Below, piece after piece: positions 1 to 7,889 of a stretch of DNA of 34,497 nucleotides (position 1 is its first letter; each line of letters opens with the position of its first letter). Source of the DNA: Desulfarculus sp. (GTDB lineage Bacteria; Desulfobacterota; Desulfarculia; Desulfarculales; Desulfarculaceae). The position numbers and the translations under genes are program-made. Below the pieces are notes generated by a model that was not told the origin of the DNA, did no database searches, and was given only the letters and a program-made list of their open reading frames with translations. The DNA is taken from positions 1-34,497 of the forward strand of contig JACRDC010000104.1 of NCBI GenBank assembly GCA_016218705.1. Direction: 5' to 3'.

Positions 1-35
1 ATCGGCCGGGAAAAAGCTAGGTTTTGCCCAGCCTC

Positions 36-100
36 CCGGGCGCTTTCGCGCCCGGCGGGCCATCCACCGGGGTCCCCAAAAAAGCGCGGCTTTTTTGGGG
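36..100. other. Two strong hairpins in the left intergenic region
   Basis: An 8-bp stem (CCGGGCGC, loop TTTC, GCGCCCGG) lies at 36-55. A 12-bp perfect stem (CCCCAAAAAAGC, loop GCG, GCTTTTTTGGGG) lies at 74-100. The A and T tracts of the second lie inside its stem, so it could end transcripts from either strand. GCGGGCC near 55 and GGCCCGC near 109 would extend it. They may terminate a gene lying left of the window; that is inference. Confidence 0.5.
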
Positions 101-115
101 TGGTTCTTGGCCCGC

Positions 116-160
116 ATACCAAGTTGCGATCAAACTACTCGTTTGATCGCAACCTGGTAT
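116..160. repeat. Long near-perfect palindrome with GTTTGATC motif
   Basis: The arms 116-135 and 141-160 form a roughly 19-bp stem with one mismatch and a 5-nt TACTC loop. The inner arm motif GATCAAAC / GTTTGATC appears again just downstream as AGTTTGATC (165-173). The base composition is less GC-rich than the surroundings. It could be a regulator-binding palindrome or the remnant of a small palindromic repeat; nothing in the sequence decides between them. Confidence 0.5.
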
Positions 161-217
161 GACTAGTTTGATCTTAACTTGCTGTCAACAGCCGCTCCTT
201 TTGCGCGGGCTGCCTCC

Positions 218-245
218 TTGACAGTGGGCCATGATAGGGTAGCCT
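218..245 (+). promoter_or_regulatory. Sigma-70-type promoter upstream of slyD
   Basis: A perfect -35 hexamer TTGACA (218-223) is followed after 16 nt by TAGCCT (240-245), a weak -10. CTGTCAA at 182-188 and TTGACAG at 218-224 form an inverted repeat that includes the -35 box. The start point would fall about 90 nt before slyD. Confidence 0.5.
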
Positions 246-268
246 TGCGGTATTAATTACGCAGTCAC

Positions 269-298
269 CCGAGCCTTGGTCATCGCTCGGCTTTTTTT
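269..298 (+). terminator. Intrinsic terminator between promoter and slyD
   Basis: CCGAGC (269-274) pairs with GCTCGG (285-290) and is followed by C and seven T residues, a textbook intrinsic terminator. It lies downstream of the TTGACA promoter and 44 nt before the slyD start codon. A transcript from that promoter would stop after about 50-55 nt unless read through. It is therefore either a small-RNA end or a leader attenuator. Confidence 0.65.
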
Positions 299-342
299 AT
301 TCATGGCCGCCCAGGGGCGGCACTCTGAAGGGACGGTCTGAT

Positions 343-888
343 ATGGGCATCGCCAAGCCTGGCGACTTCGTGCAGGTCTTCTACACCGGCTCGCTAACCA
401 ACGGCGAGGTCTTCGATTCCAACGAGGGCGGCACGCCGCTGGAGTTCCAGTTGAACAGCGGCGGCATCATCCCCGGCTTCAACGACGCGGTGCTGGGCAT
501 GGAGCAGGGCCAGGAGAAAGAGGTCAACATCCCCCCCGATATGGCCTACGGCATGCCCGACGAGCGCATGATAATGCAGTTCCCCCTCAAGGACGTGCCC
601 TCGCACATGAAGGTGGAACTGGGCATGACCTTGCAGCTCACCACCCCCGACGGCCGCCCCATGCCGGCCCGGGTCACCGCCCTGGACGATGAGAACATGA
701 CCCTGGACCTCAACTCGCCCCTGGCCGGCCAGACGCTGGTCTTCAAGATCCGCGTGGCGGGCATCACCGATCAGCCCACCCAGATGGCCGCCGGTTGCGG
801 CTGCGGCTGCGGCTCCGAGCCCGGTGGCGGCTGCGGTCCCGACACCAGCGGCGGCTGCGGAGGCGGTCAGGGCGGCTGCTCCTGCTAA
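343..888 (+). CDS. slyD: SlyD-type FKBP peptidyl-prolyl isomerase with Cys-rich tail
   Basis: The 181-aa protein follows the SlyD plan: an FKBP fold split by an insert-in-flap chaperone domain, then a metal-binding tail. The N-terminus has FYTGSLTNGEVFDSN and the Gly-rich IIPGFNDAVLGM typical of FKBP. Residues about 70-125 form the insert, and SPLAGQTLVFKIRVAGI closes the fold. The last 30 or so residues hold seven cysteines among glycines and no histidine, whereas the Escherichia coli SlyD tail mixes His and Cys; Zn or Ni binding is inferred. Family members speed prolyl isomerisation in the cytoplasm and help hydrogenase nickel insertion. The start has a weak GGGACGG ribosome site. It is monocistronic and convergent with cysK. 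Confidence 0.9.
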   Translation: MGIAKPGDFVQVFYTGSLTNGEVFDSNEGGTPLEFQLNSGGIIPGFNDAVLGMEQGQEKEVNIPPDMAYGMPDERMIMQFPLKDVPSHMKVELGMTLQLTTPDGRPMPARVTALDDENMTLDLNSPLAGQTLVFKIRVAGITDQPTQMAAGCGCGCGSEPGGGCGPDTSGGCGGGQGGCSC

Positions 889-969
889 GCGGCGAACCGC
901 CTCTGGCGTAAACGGGTCGGCCGGGTGCCCCCGGCTGGGCTTTAACGGGTCGGGGCGGCGAGCCGCCGC

Positions 970-1209
970 GGGCGTAAACGGGCCGGGGGGCGTTGATCCC
1001 TGACCAACCTTACCGGCTCCCGCTGTCAGGTCGTTCCAAAAATCCGGGCGGGGATAAACCCCGCCCCTACATTAAGACCGGTCGAAACAGGTCTTTTCTT
1101 GATGTAGGGGCGTGGTTTATCCCCGCCCGTCTTTGGTTGCTCGACGCGCCTGCAACGGGAGCCGGCGGCCCTGGCCCAGGCCGCGACGCCCCTCGACCCG
1201 TTTATGCCC
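970..1209. repeat. Nested inverted repeat (MITE/REP-like) between slyD and cysK
   Basis: Three sets of arms nest around one centre. The outer arms 970-994 and 1185-1209 are about 24 bp with three mismatches. The middle arms 1013-1022 and 1156-1165 are 10 bp and perfect. The inner arms 1046-1072 and 1102-1128 are 27 bp with one mismatch, and a further AAGACC/GGTCTT pair lies inside the loop. The inner arm contains GCGGGGATAAACC, a motif I associate with dispersed palindromic repeats in many genomes. No gene is visible from 889 to 1227. The element sits between convergent genes and may also stop transcription. Confidence 0.75.
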
Positions 1210-1227
1210 GCCCGGGCACCGGGCCGG

Positions 1228-2157
1228 CTAGTCCTCGAACAGGGCCGTGCTCAGGTAGCGCTCACCTGTGCTGGGCAGCACCACCACGATGAGCTTGCCC
1301 ACGTTCTCGGGCCGGCGGGCCACCTGGTAGGCGGCGTAGGCCGCCGCGCCCGAGGAGATGCCGCAGAGTATGCCCTCGCGCCTGGCCAGGGCCCGGGCCG
1401 TGGCGAAGGCCTGCTCGTTGGTGACGGTGAAGACCTCGTCAACGATCTTGGTGTTGAGGTTGGGCGGCACGAAGCCGGCACCGATGCCCTGTATCTTGTG
1501 GGGGCCGGGCGCCCCGCCGCTCAAGACCGGCGAATCGGCCGGCTCCACGGCCACGGCCTTGAAGCCCGGCTTGCGGGCCTTGATGACCTCGCTCACCCCG
1601 GTGATGGTGCCGCCGGTGCCCACTCCGGCCACCAGGATGTCCACGGCGCCATTGGTGTCGCGCCAGATCTCCTCGGCGGTGGTGCGGCGGTGGGCCTCGG
1701 GGTTGGCCGGGTTGGCGAACTGGTTGGGCATGTAGGCGCCGGGCGTGGCGGCCACGATTTCCTGGGCGCGCTCGATGGCCCCCTTCATGCCCTGGGGACC
1801 GGGGGTCAGCTCCAGTTCGGCCCCCAGGTGCTTTAAAAGCTTGCGCCGCTCCAGGCTCATGGTCTCGGGCATGGTCAGGATCAGCCGGTAGCCCTTGATG
1901 GCCGCCACGAAGGCCAGGGCTATGCCGGTGTTGCCGCTGGTGGGCTCCACGATCAACCCGCCGGGTTTGAGCAGGCCATCGGCCTCGGCGGCGCCGATCA
2001 TGGCCGCGCCGATGCGGTCCTTGACGCTGCCCAGGGGGTTTCTGAACTCCAGCTTGGCCGCCACGGTGGCCACCAGCTCCTGCTGGCAACTGGCCCCCAA
2101 CAGCACCAGGGGGGTGCCGCCGATGGTGCGGATGACGTCGGGATTGATGTTGACCAT
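1228..2157 (-). CDS. cysK: Cysteine synthase (O-acetylserine sulfhydrylase)
   Basis: This 309-aa PLP enzyme turns O-acetylserine plus sulfide into cysteine. Lys46 in GSVKDRIG is the Schiff-base lysine, TSGNTG (73-78) binds substrate, and the Gly-rich loop [10 protein letters not shown] holds the PLP phosphate. The length fits the CysK family. The start is supported by GGGAGG, 6 nt upstream. It follows cysE by 46 nt on the same strand, so the two steps from serine to cysteine form one operon and could assemble a cysteine synthase complex. The C-terminal residues of CysE are not the classical terminal Ile, so complex formation is uncertain. CysM is the alternative, but the motif pattern favours CysK. 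Confidence 0.95.
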   Translation of the reverse strand: MVNINPDVIRTIGGTPLVLLGASCQQELVATVAAKLEFRNPLGSVKDRIGAAMIGAAEADGLLKPGGLIVEPTSGNTGIALAFVAAIKGYRLILTMPETMSLERRKLLKHLGAELELTPGPQGMKGAIERAQEIVAATPGAYMPNQFANPANPEAHRRTTAEEIWRDTNGAVDILVAGVGTGGTITGVSEVIKARKPGFKAVAVEPADSPVLSGGAPGPHKIQGIGAGFVPPNLNTKIVDEVFTVTNEQAFATARALARREGILCGISSGAAAYAAYQVARRPENVGKLIVVVLPSTGERYLSTALFED

Positions 2158-2203
2158 GCTTGCCTCCCGGGGTTGCCGCCGCTTGCGGGCCGGCGGCGGG
2201 TGT

Positions 2204-3157
2204 TTACTTGCGGTCCAGGTAGATGAGCTCCGGCTTCTTGATGAAGACCTTGGTGTCGGGCGGCACCGACTCGGTCAGCCAGACGTTGCCGCCGATGGTG
2301 GAGCGGGCGCCCACCACGGTGTCGCCGCCCAGGATGGTGGCCCCGGAGTAGATGGTCACCTCGTCCTCGATGGTGGGGTGGCGCTTGGCGGTGCGCAGCA
2401 CCTCGGTGGCCTGGCGGGGCAGAGACAGCGCCCCCAGGGTGACGCCCTGGTACAGGCGCACGCGGCTGCCGATCACCGCGGTCTGGCCTATGACCACGCC
2501 GGTGCCGTGGTCTATAAAGAAGCTCTCGCCGATCTCGGCGCCGGGATGGATGTCAATGCCGGTCTGGCCATGGGCGTACTCGCTCATGATGCGCGGCAGC
2601 AAGGGCACCTTGAGTTCGTAGAGCACGTGGGCCAGACGGTAGACCGTGATGGCGAACAGCCCCGGGTAGCTGAAGATGATCTCGTCGTGGCTGCCGGCGG
2701 CCGGGTCGCCCTCGTAGGCGGCGCGCACGTCGGTGGCCAGCACCGTGCGTAAGCCCGGCAGGGCCGCCAGGAATTGCAGGGATATCTCCTGACCGCGTTC
2801 CTCGCACAGGGTGCAGGCCTGGTCGTAGCGGTAGCAGTCGTGGCGGATGGCCCAGGCGATCTGGGTGGAGAGGTCCTGGTACAGGGCCGTGGCCTCCTGG
2901 CCCAGGTAGTAGGGCAGGTTAACCGGATCAATGCGGGTCTGGTTGAAATAGCCGGGGAACAGGATGCGCCGGGCCTGCAAGAGTATCTGCACCACGGCCT
3001 CCCGCGAGGGGATGGGCACCGGGCTGACGTGGGCGAAGCAGCCCTCGCGCTGGCAGGAGGCCACCAGCTCGCCGACCACCTGGGGGATGCGCTGGCCCAA
3101 CGAATCAATGATCTGCGCCTCGTTCTTGCATTCATCCTTGTGCAGCAAGCTTTCCAT
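2204..3157 (-). CDS. cysE: Serine O-acetyltransferase, long form
   Basis: The enzyme acetylates serine with acetyl-CoA in the first committed step of cysteine synthesis. The N-terminal 160 or so residues are a helical extension of the type seen in EpsC-like and plant-like serine acetyltransferases. Residues about 190-310 are left-handed beta-helix hexapeptide repeats. Conserved active-site residues are visible in [12 protein letters not shown] (Asp202, His204) and [10 protein letters not shown] (Asp216, His217). At 317 aa it is longer than E. coli CysE (273 aa). It ends LIYLDRK and lacks the terminal Ile that docks into CysK in enterobacteria. Its ribosome site is weak (AGGG). It is upstream of cysK in the same operon. 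Confidence 0.93.
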   Translation of the reverse strand: MESLLHKDECKNEAQIIDSLGQRIPQVVGELVASCQREGCFAHVSPVPIPSREAVVQILLQARRILFPGYFNQTRIDPVNLPYYLGQEATALYQDLSTQIAWAIRHDCYRYDQACTLCEERGQEISLQFLAALPGLRTVLATDVRAAYEGDPAAGSHDEIIFSYPGLFAITVYRLAHVLYELKVPLLPRIMSEYAHGQTGIDIHPGAEIGESFFIDHGTGVVIGQTAVIGSRVRLYQGVTLGALSLPRQATEVLRTAKRHPTIEDEVTIYSGATILGGDTVVGARSTIGGNVWLTESVPPDTKVFIKKPELIYLDRK

Positions 3158-3211
3158 GCCCTGCCCCCGCCGCGCCGGCGATTGCCGGCGGTTAAAACCA
3201 ACCTGGTTGCT

Positions 3212-3239
3212 ATGATACCACGACGCGCTGGCGGCCCAA
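3212..3239 (-). promoter_or_regulatory. Candidate promoter of cysE-cysK
   Basis: On the minus strand TTGGGC (3234-3239) precedes TATCAT (3212-3217) by 16 nt. The -10 matches five of six consensus bases and the -35 only three. It lies about 55 nt before the cysE start codon. Confidence 0.4.
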
Positions 3240-3250
3240 GCCGTTGACCG

Positions 3251-4633
3251 TCATCCCATCAGTTCTGGGTACAGCTTTTTGGCGCACTCGGGACAGATGC
3301 CGTGGGTGAATTGGGCCTGGGAGTGTTGGCTGATGTATGACTCGATGCGCTCCCAATAGCCCTGGTCGTCGCGGATGCGCTTGCAATGGGCACAGATGGG
3401 CAAAAGCCCACTCAAGGTCTTGACCTCGGCCAGGGCCTTTTGCAACTGGGCCAGCAGACGTTCGCGTTCCTCCTCGTGCCGTTTGCGCTGGGTGATGTCC
3501 TGGCCGAAGATGGCCACCCGCCAGGGCTGGCCCTGTTCATCAAAGATGGGATAAGCGGCTATGTCGAACCAGCGGCCGTCGCGTTGGTCCTCGAAACGCA
3601 CGCCCTGGCCGTCTTGCATGGCCTGCCTGATGCGGGCCTCGCGGCTGCTGGCCACCTGGGGCGGCAGGAAATCGCTGGCCCTGCGCCCCACCATGTCCTC
3701 CGGGCTACCATCCAGGTCCCTTGCCGCCACCTCGTTGATAGCCACAATGGCCCCCTCCATGTCCAGGAGCACGGCCGATTCATGGGGGGCGTTGAGCAGG
3801 GTGCGGGCGGTCTGTTCGCTCAGGCGCAGGGCCTCCTCGCCCTGCTTGAGCTCCCGGAACAAGAGATCGTAGGGACGGCGCAGCCCGATAACGATGACCG
3901 CCTGGTAGATCATGACGAAGGCCATGATCTTGAGCAGGTGGCCAACCACCAAGGCCGGGCCAAAGATGTTGACGTAGGTGGTGAAGGCCAGCTCGCTGGC
4001 CATGGACAAACCGTGGGCCGCCAGCATCTTAACCAAGACTCGGCGGTCCAGGCCCTGGCGCCGGCGCCACAGCCAGGCCGCGGCCAAGGCCAATGAGGCC
4101 ACGATCAGATACTCGCTGTAAATCTTGAATGGAGTTAGCCCCTGGCCCTCCAAAAAGCAATCAGGGAAGCGGCCCGTAAAGATGGCCATCAGCAATGGAA
4201 CGGTGACCAGACTCCAGGTGGCCAGCCAGAAGCCCGGCCGCAGGCGGTGGTCCACATACCAGGGCGCGATCAGAAAGGCCAGGGTCTGCAAGTAACGGGC
4301 GGTGATCCACAGTTGGGTGGCCAGGTTGGCCGACGCGCCTGGAAAAACGCCCATGCCCTTGTAGGCCAGGGCATGCAATAGGTCCACCCCGGCCACGAAA
4401 AGACAGGACAGGCCCAGGAACAGCAGGTAGCCGTCATCCATGAAGCGGCGGGCGTTCCAGGCCAGCAGGAACACCGCCATGGCCACCACGATGCTGAAGA
4501 TCTCGGCCAGGCTGTGAAAAAGCAGAAAGGAATACTGGCTGGTCAGACCCACCCCGCCCAGGGCCAGCAACCACAGCAGCGACCGGCCGGCTAACGAGGC
4601 GCCTTGGCCATATGCTAAACCGGCGTTGGCCAT
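3251..4633 (-). CDS. MASE3-PAS membrane sensor with C-terminal CxxC module, no kinase or GGDEF
   Basis: The first 250 or so residues hold about seven hydrophobic segments with the character of a MASE3 sensory domain (FLLFHSLAEIFSIVVA, LFVAGVDLLHALAYKG). A short coiled linker leads to a PAS domain at about 270-385, then another helix. The last 50 residues carry Cys414-x2-Cys417 and Cys447-x2-Cys450 around IRDDQGYWERIESYI, a module I recognise at the end of many deltaproteobacterial sensor proteins; zinc or redox binding is inferred. There is no histidine kinase, GGDEF, EAL or HD-GYP domain within 460 aa. It probably senses a membrane or redox signal and acts through a partner. It stands alone, divergent from the gene at 4854. 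Confidence 0.82.
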   Translation of the reverse strand: MANAGLAYGQGASLAGRSLLWLLALGGVGLTSQYSFLLFHSLAEIFSIVVAMAVFLLAWNARRFMDDGYLLFLGLSCLFVAGVDLLHALAYKGMGVFPGASANLATQLWITARYLQTLAFLIAPWYVDHRLRPGFWLATWSLVTVPLLMAIFTGRFPDCFLEGQGLTPFKIYSEYLIVASLALAAAWLWRRRQGLDRRVLVKMLAAHGLSMASELAFTTYVNIFGPALVVGHLLKIMAFVMIYQAVIVIGLRRPYDLLFRELKQGEEALRLSEQTARTLLNAPHESAVLLDMEGAIVAINEVAARDLDGSPEDMVGRRASDFLPPQVASSREARIRQAMQDGQGVRFEDQRDGRWFDIAAYPIFDEQGQPWRVAIFGQDITQRKRHEEERERLLAQLQKALAEVKTLSGLLPICAHCKRIRDDQGYWERIESYISQHSQAQFTHGICPECAKKLYPELMG

Positions 4634-4678
4634 GGGCGCCTGTCCCCCTGGGCACGGGTTGTTATCACACTTGTTATT

Positions 4679-4708
4679 ATATTACCCAATCGGCGCGCAA
4701 GGTCTCAA
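4679..4708 (-). promoter_or_regulatory. Candidate promoter of the MASE3-PAS gene
   Basis: On the minus strand TTGAGA (4703-4708) is followed after 18 nt by TAATAT (4679-4684), overlapping TATAAT. The AT-rich patch stands out in a GC-rich region and lies about 45 nt before the start codon. Confidence 0.45.
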
Positions 4709-4742
4709 GCGCCCACCCTGCCCTTGCGCCCACCCTGCCCTT
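4709..4742. repeat. Tandem 17-bp duplication
   Basis: GCGCCCACCCTGCCCTT occurs twice head to tail with no spacer (4709-4725 and 4726-4742). It sits in the 220-nt divergent gap beside the MASE3-PAS promoter and looks like a recent slippage duplication. Confidence 0.8.
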
Positions 4743-4853
4743 GCCGGCAAATACCTATTGACCGGTCCTGGCCTTGGTGTCAAGTTGAGGGCAAACAATA
4801 CCATCGTGCCTCAGCCTCCGTCCCAGCGTCCCACCCCTTGGTGAGGTAGCCCC

Positions 4854-5471
4854 ATGACCCCGGCGAGCCGTGGCCTGCTTATGTCTGTGCTGCTGCCCCT
4901 TTGCCTGCTGGCCGCCGGTCCGGCCATGGCCGACGAGATAGACGCCCAGATGGAGCGCGGGCGCAGGCTGTACCAAGAAGGCAAGCTGGGCGAGGCCCTG
5001 GAGGCGGTGGAGGTGGCCAGCACCCTGATGCGCCAGAAAAAGGCCGAGGCCATGCAGGCGGTCTTTCCCGACCCGCCCCCGGGCTGGACGGCGGACCAGG
5101 CCCAGAGCCAGGCCGTGGCCAAGGTCTTCATGGGTGGGGGCATCACCGCCAGCAGGCTCTACCGGCAGCGGGGAGACAAGGGCCGGGTCAAGCTGGAGGT
5201 GGTGAGCGATTCGCCGCTGATGCAGGGCGTGGCCTTGCTCCTCACCAACCCCCTCTTGGTGCAGAGCGCCCCCGGCGCCAAGCTGATTCGCCTGGGCCAG
5301 GACAACGCCCTGTTGACCAGCCATGGCGAAAGCCGCGCCGAGGTGCAGATGGTGGTGGACGGCAGGCTCCTGGTCAGGGCCGAGGCCAGCGGCCTGGAGC
5401 GGGCCGCCGAGACGGCCAAGGAATTCGCCACCCGCCTGGACCTGGAGAGGCTGCGCCGCCTGGCCAGGTAG
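4854..5471 (+). CDS. Secreted protein of unknown function with TPR-like start
   Basis: The 205-aa product begins with a clear signal peptide: the hydrophobic segment LLMSVLLPLCLLAAGP, then AMA-DE at the likely cleavage site near residue 26. The mature protein starts with a helical stretch (MERGRRLYQEGKLGEALEAV) that reads like a single TPR unit. It continues into a mixed alpha/beta region containing ITASRLYRQRG and LEVVSDSPLMQGVALLLTNPLL. I do not recognise the family. A periplasmic location is inferred. The start is preceded by GAGG. It is divergent from the MASE3 sensor and appears monocistronic; an imperfect GC-rich hairpin without a T tract lies at 5462-5499, over its stop codon. Confidence 0.75.
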   Translation: MTPASRGLLMSVLLPLCLLAAGPAMADEIDAQMERGRRLYQEGKLGEALEAVEVASTLMRQKKAEAMQAVFPDPPPGWTADQAQSQAVAKVFMGGGITASRLYRQRGDKGRVKLEVVSDSPLMQGVALLLTNPLLVQSAPGAKLIRLGQDNALLTSHGESRAEVQMVVDGRLLVRAEASGLERAAETAKEFATRLDLERLRRLAR

Positions 5472-5740
5472 GCCCCGGCCACCCCGGGCGGGCCTGGCCC
5501 GTGGCGGACCTAATTGACGTCCAGGCCCCAGACCCCCTTGTGCGCGGGCCTCGGCCTTTGCTACTTTGGAATATATGCAGAGCGATGCGAGCTCTACCCG
5601 CCCCGGGCCTCCGTCCGGCAGGGAGGGCATCCATTGAGGGGGGCAACAGACCGGCGCGGCCCATGTCCGGGCTCAACCCCAGGCCGCGCCACCATGCAAT
5701 GGGGTGCCTAGGTAAAAAACCCGGAACAAGGAGGTAGGTC

Positions 5741-5953
5741 ATGGCTGAGAAAAGAGTCGCCCGCGTAACCGACATCATCGCGGCCTCGCCCATCGGCTTC
5801 GACGACGCCGTGAAGGTGGGCTTCGAGCGGGCGGTCAAGACCCTGCGCGGTGTCACCGGCATCAAGGTGATCGAGCAGCGGGTGTCGGTGGATAACGACG
5901 CAATCTCCGAGTACCGGGTGCGCCTGGAGGTCATCTTCGTCCTGGAGAACTAA
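5741..5953 (+). CDS. Dodecin family flavin-storage protein
   Basis: The 70-aa protein matches dodecin in length and pattern: a beta strand (RVARVTDIIAASP), one helix (FDDAVKVGFERAVKTL), then two long strands (GIKVIEQRVSVDNDAISEYRVRLEVIFVLEN). Dodecins form hollow 12-mers that bind flavins or coenzyme A in the cytoplasm. A strong AAGGAGG lies 7 nt before the ATG. The 5472-5740 gap upstream holds no other gene I can support and no convincing promoter. CCGGGC-TTGA-GCCCGG at 5956-5971 just after the stop is a hairpin without a T tract, probably serving the convergent junction with the MaoC gene. Confidence 0.9.
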   Translation: MAEKRVARVTDIIAASPIGFDDAVKVGFERAVKTLRGVTGIKVIEQRVSVDNDAISEYRVRLEVIFVLEN

Positions 5954-6007
5954 CCCCGGGCTTGAGCCCGGCGGGGGCGCGCCCCACCGGCGGCCTTCTG
6001 GCCATTT

Positions 6008-6481
6008 CTAGGCCAGGGGGTTGGTGGGGTCGCCCGCCTCCATCATGGCCCCCAGGCGCCGCCGGTCGGTGGCCGAGGGCAAATACCCTGATATGCGGCC
6101 CTCCTGCACTACCTGGCCGTGCTGGTTGGTGTAGGTGGCCTGGGCCTCGGCCCGGCCGCTTTTTTCCACCTTGGTGATAACCAGGCGGCAGGTGATGGTG
6201 TCGCCAAAGTACACCGGCCGGCGGAAGCGAAACTCCATGCCCGAGGCCAGCCAGGCGATCTGGCCGCCTATCTCGCAGATCATGGCCGCCACCAAAAGGC
6301 CGTGGCAGATCAGGCCATCGAGCCCCTTGCCCGCGCAAAACTCCTGGTCGTAGTGCACGGGGTTGTAGTCCCGGGTCAGATCGCCGAAGGCCAACGTCTC
6401 GTCTTGGCCAAAGGTGCGGGTAATCTCGAAGCTGTCGCCGGCCTGGATACCCGCCACGGCCTGCTTGCGCATCTGGGACAT
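6008..6481 (-). CDS. MaoC-like (R)-specific enoyl-CoA hydratase / hot-dog protein
   Basis: The 157-aa single hot-dog domain carries the hydratase-2 signature FGDLTRDYNPVHYD, in which the Asp and His of DYNPVH form the catalytic pair. ICHGLLVAAMICEIGG follows as the central hot-dog helix, and VYFGDTITCRLVITKVEKSGRA as the sheet. Family members hydrate trans-2-enoyl-CoA to (R)-3-hydroxyacyl-CoA; the substrate here is unknown. AGGAGG 7 nt upstream supports the ATG. It stands alone between a dodecin and an EAL gene, so context gives no pathway. The C-terminal 20 residues (after GYLPS) are a low-conservation tail. Confidence 0.85.
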   Translation of the reverse strand: MSQMRKQAVAGIQAGDSFEITRTFGQDETLAFGDLTRDYNPVHYDQEFCAGKGLDGLICHGLLVAAMICEIGGQIAWLASGMEFRFRRPVYFGDTITCRLVITKVEKSGRAEAQATYTNQHGQVVQEGRISGYLPSATDRRRLGAMMEAGDPTNPLA

Positions 6482-6593
6482 GCCTTGCCTCCTGGCCCGG
6501 CCAATTACGCCGCGGCGGCCAAGAGTCTACCCCGGCCAGCTGGTCCATGGCAAACCATGGCCGTAATTATTTGAGCGGCGGTCGGGGCTTGGC

Positions 6594-7889
6594 TCAGGCG
6601 TCCTGCCCTGGCTGGGTATTTTCCTCCGGGGCCTGCACCGCGAAGTCGGCGCACAGCACCAGCCTTTGGCCGCCGCCGCCCACGAACCAGGTGGAGATGG
6701 TCAGGCAGAGGTTGCCCGAGGCCCGGGAGATGTAGGGCTCGGAGACGTAGCGCTCCAGGCCGGCCTTGAGCAGCAGGAAGTAGTTCTTAAGCGACTGGTC
6801 GGAGCCCTGGGCGGCCGGCCAGAAGATGGCCCCCCGCTGGCGGCTCAAGCGCCCGGCCTGGCAGGCGGTGCGGGTCAGTTGCTGTCCCTCCTCGTCCAGC
6901 ACGTACAGGCACTCCAGCCAGGGGTTCATCTCCACCAGCCCGGCCAGGCGCTGGTCCACCTGGGGCCAGGACAGGCCGCGCAGGCGCCGGACCAACTCGG
7001 CCATGACCTCCTGGTAATACTGGTGCTGGGCCTTCTTGGCCGCGATGGTCTCCACGGTGTATTGGCGAAACCTGGCCGCCAGCTCGCGGCCCCGTCGTTG
7101 ACAGAGGGCTATCTCCTCCGGCCCCGGTCCAGGTCGGGCCAGGTAGTAGCCCTGCAGCACGTCCACGCCCATCTCCAGGGCCAACAGCGCCTCCTCCTCC
7201 CGCTCCACCCCCTCGGCCACCACCAGGGCCCCGATCTTGCCGGCCAGGTTAAGGAGCGCCCGGGTCACCTCCTGCTTGTGGTAGTGGCGGTCCAGCCCGC
7301 TGATGAGCCCCCGGTCTATCTTGAGCACGTCGGGCTTGATGATGGCGATGCGCTCCAGGTTGGAATGCCCGGTGCCCACATCGTCCAGGGCCAGCAAGAA
7401 ACCGTGCCCCTTGTGGGTCTCCACGAAGCGCTCCAGGGCCTTGAGATCGGCCACCCGCGACTCCACCAGCTCGATGACGATGCGCCCCGGGTCCAGGCCC
7501 AGTTCGCGCACCAGGCCCAGCAGGTGCCCGGAGCCCACCACCCCCTGGTCCAGGAGCGCGGCCTCGAAGTTGAGGTTGAGCACCAGGCCGGGGTGCTGGC
7601 GGGAAAGCTCCCGGAAGGCCGTCAGGGCCTGGCGCCGGCACAGGCGGTCCAGGTCTATGAGCAGCCCGTCGCTGTGAGCCCGGGCGAACAACCGCTGCGG
7701 GGGCACCAATTGGCCGCTTGTGGGGTGCACTCCCCGGCACAGGGCCTCCACCCCTAGCAGGAATTGCCCGCGCAGGGACAAGAGGGGCTGGAAATGGGCC
7801 ACCACGCCTTGGCGGTCCAGGAGCTGGCGCAGGTCCAGGTCTTCCGGCGCGGGGCCGGGCGGGGGCTGCGGGGCGCTACAGGCGGGCAA
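6594..7889 (-). CDS. EAL-domain c-di-GMP phosphodiesterase with C-terminal sensor domain
   Basis: I place the start at a TTG (7889) because GAGGGGAGG lies 6 nt before it and family similarity begins about 20 residues later. An upstream ATG at 8192 would add 101 low-complexity residues and is rejected. The 431-aa protein has a complete EAL domain (about 25-255): VEAL (Glu48), an Asn in LNLNFEA, Glu140, Asp169-Asp170, Lys190, Glu226 and Gln246, all expected for activity. Residues about 285-431 form a PAS/Cache-like domain resembling the YkuI C-terminal region, probably a ligand sensor. No membrane segment is seen, so it is likely cytoplasmic. It should lower c-di-GMP levels. Confidence 0.87.
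   Translation of the reverse strand: MPACSAPQPPPGPAPEDLDLRQLLDRQGVVAHFQPLLSLRGQFLLGVEALCRGVHPTSGQLVPPQRLFARAHSDGLLIDLDRLCRRQALTAFRELSRQHPGLVLNLNFEAALLDQGVVGSGHLLGLVRELGLDPGRIVIELVESRVADLKALERFVETHKGHGFLLALDDVGTGHSNLERIAIIKPDVLKIDRGLISGLDRHYHKQEVTRALLNLAGKIGALVVAEGVEREEEALLALEMGVDVLQGYYLARPGPGPEEIALCQRRGRELAARFRQYTVETIAAKKAQHQYYQEVMAELVRRLRGLSWPQVDQRLAGLVEMNPWLECLYVLDEEGQQLTRTACQAGRLSRQRGAIFWPAAQGSDQSLKNYFLLLKAGLERYVSEPYISRASGNLCLTISTWFVGGGGQRLVLCADFAVQAPEENTQPGQDA

Noticed and set aside
993-1292. A 99-codon plus-strand frame
   Set aside because: It lies inside the nested inverted repeat and runs into cysK antisense; no ribosome site and a Pro/Gly/Arg-rich shadow composition.
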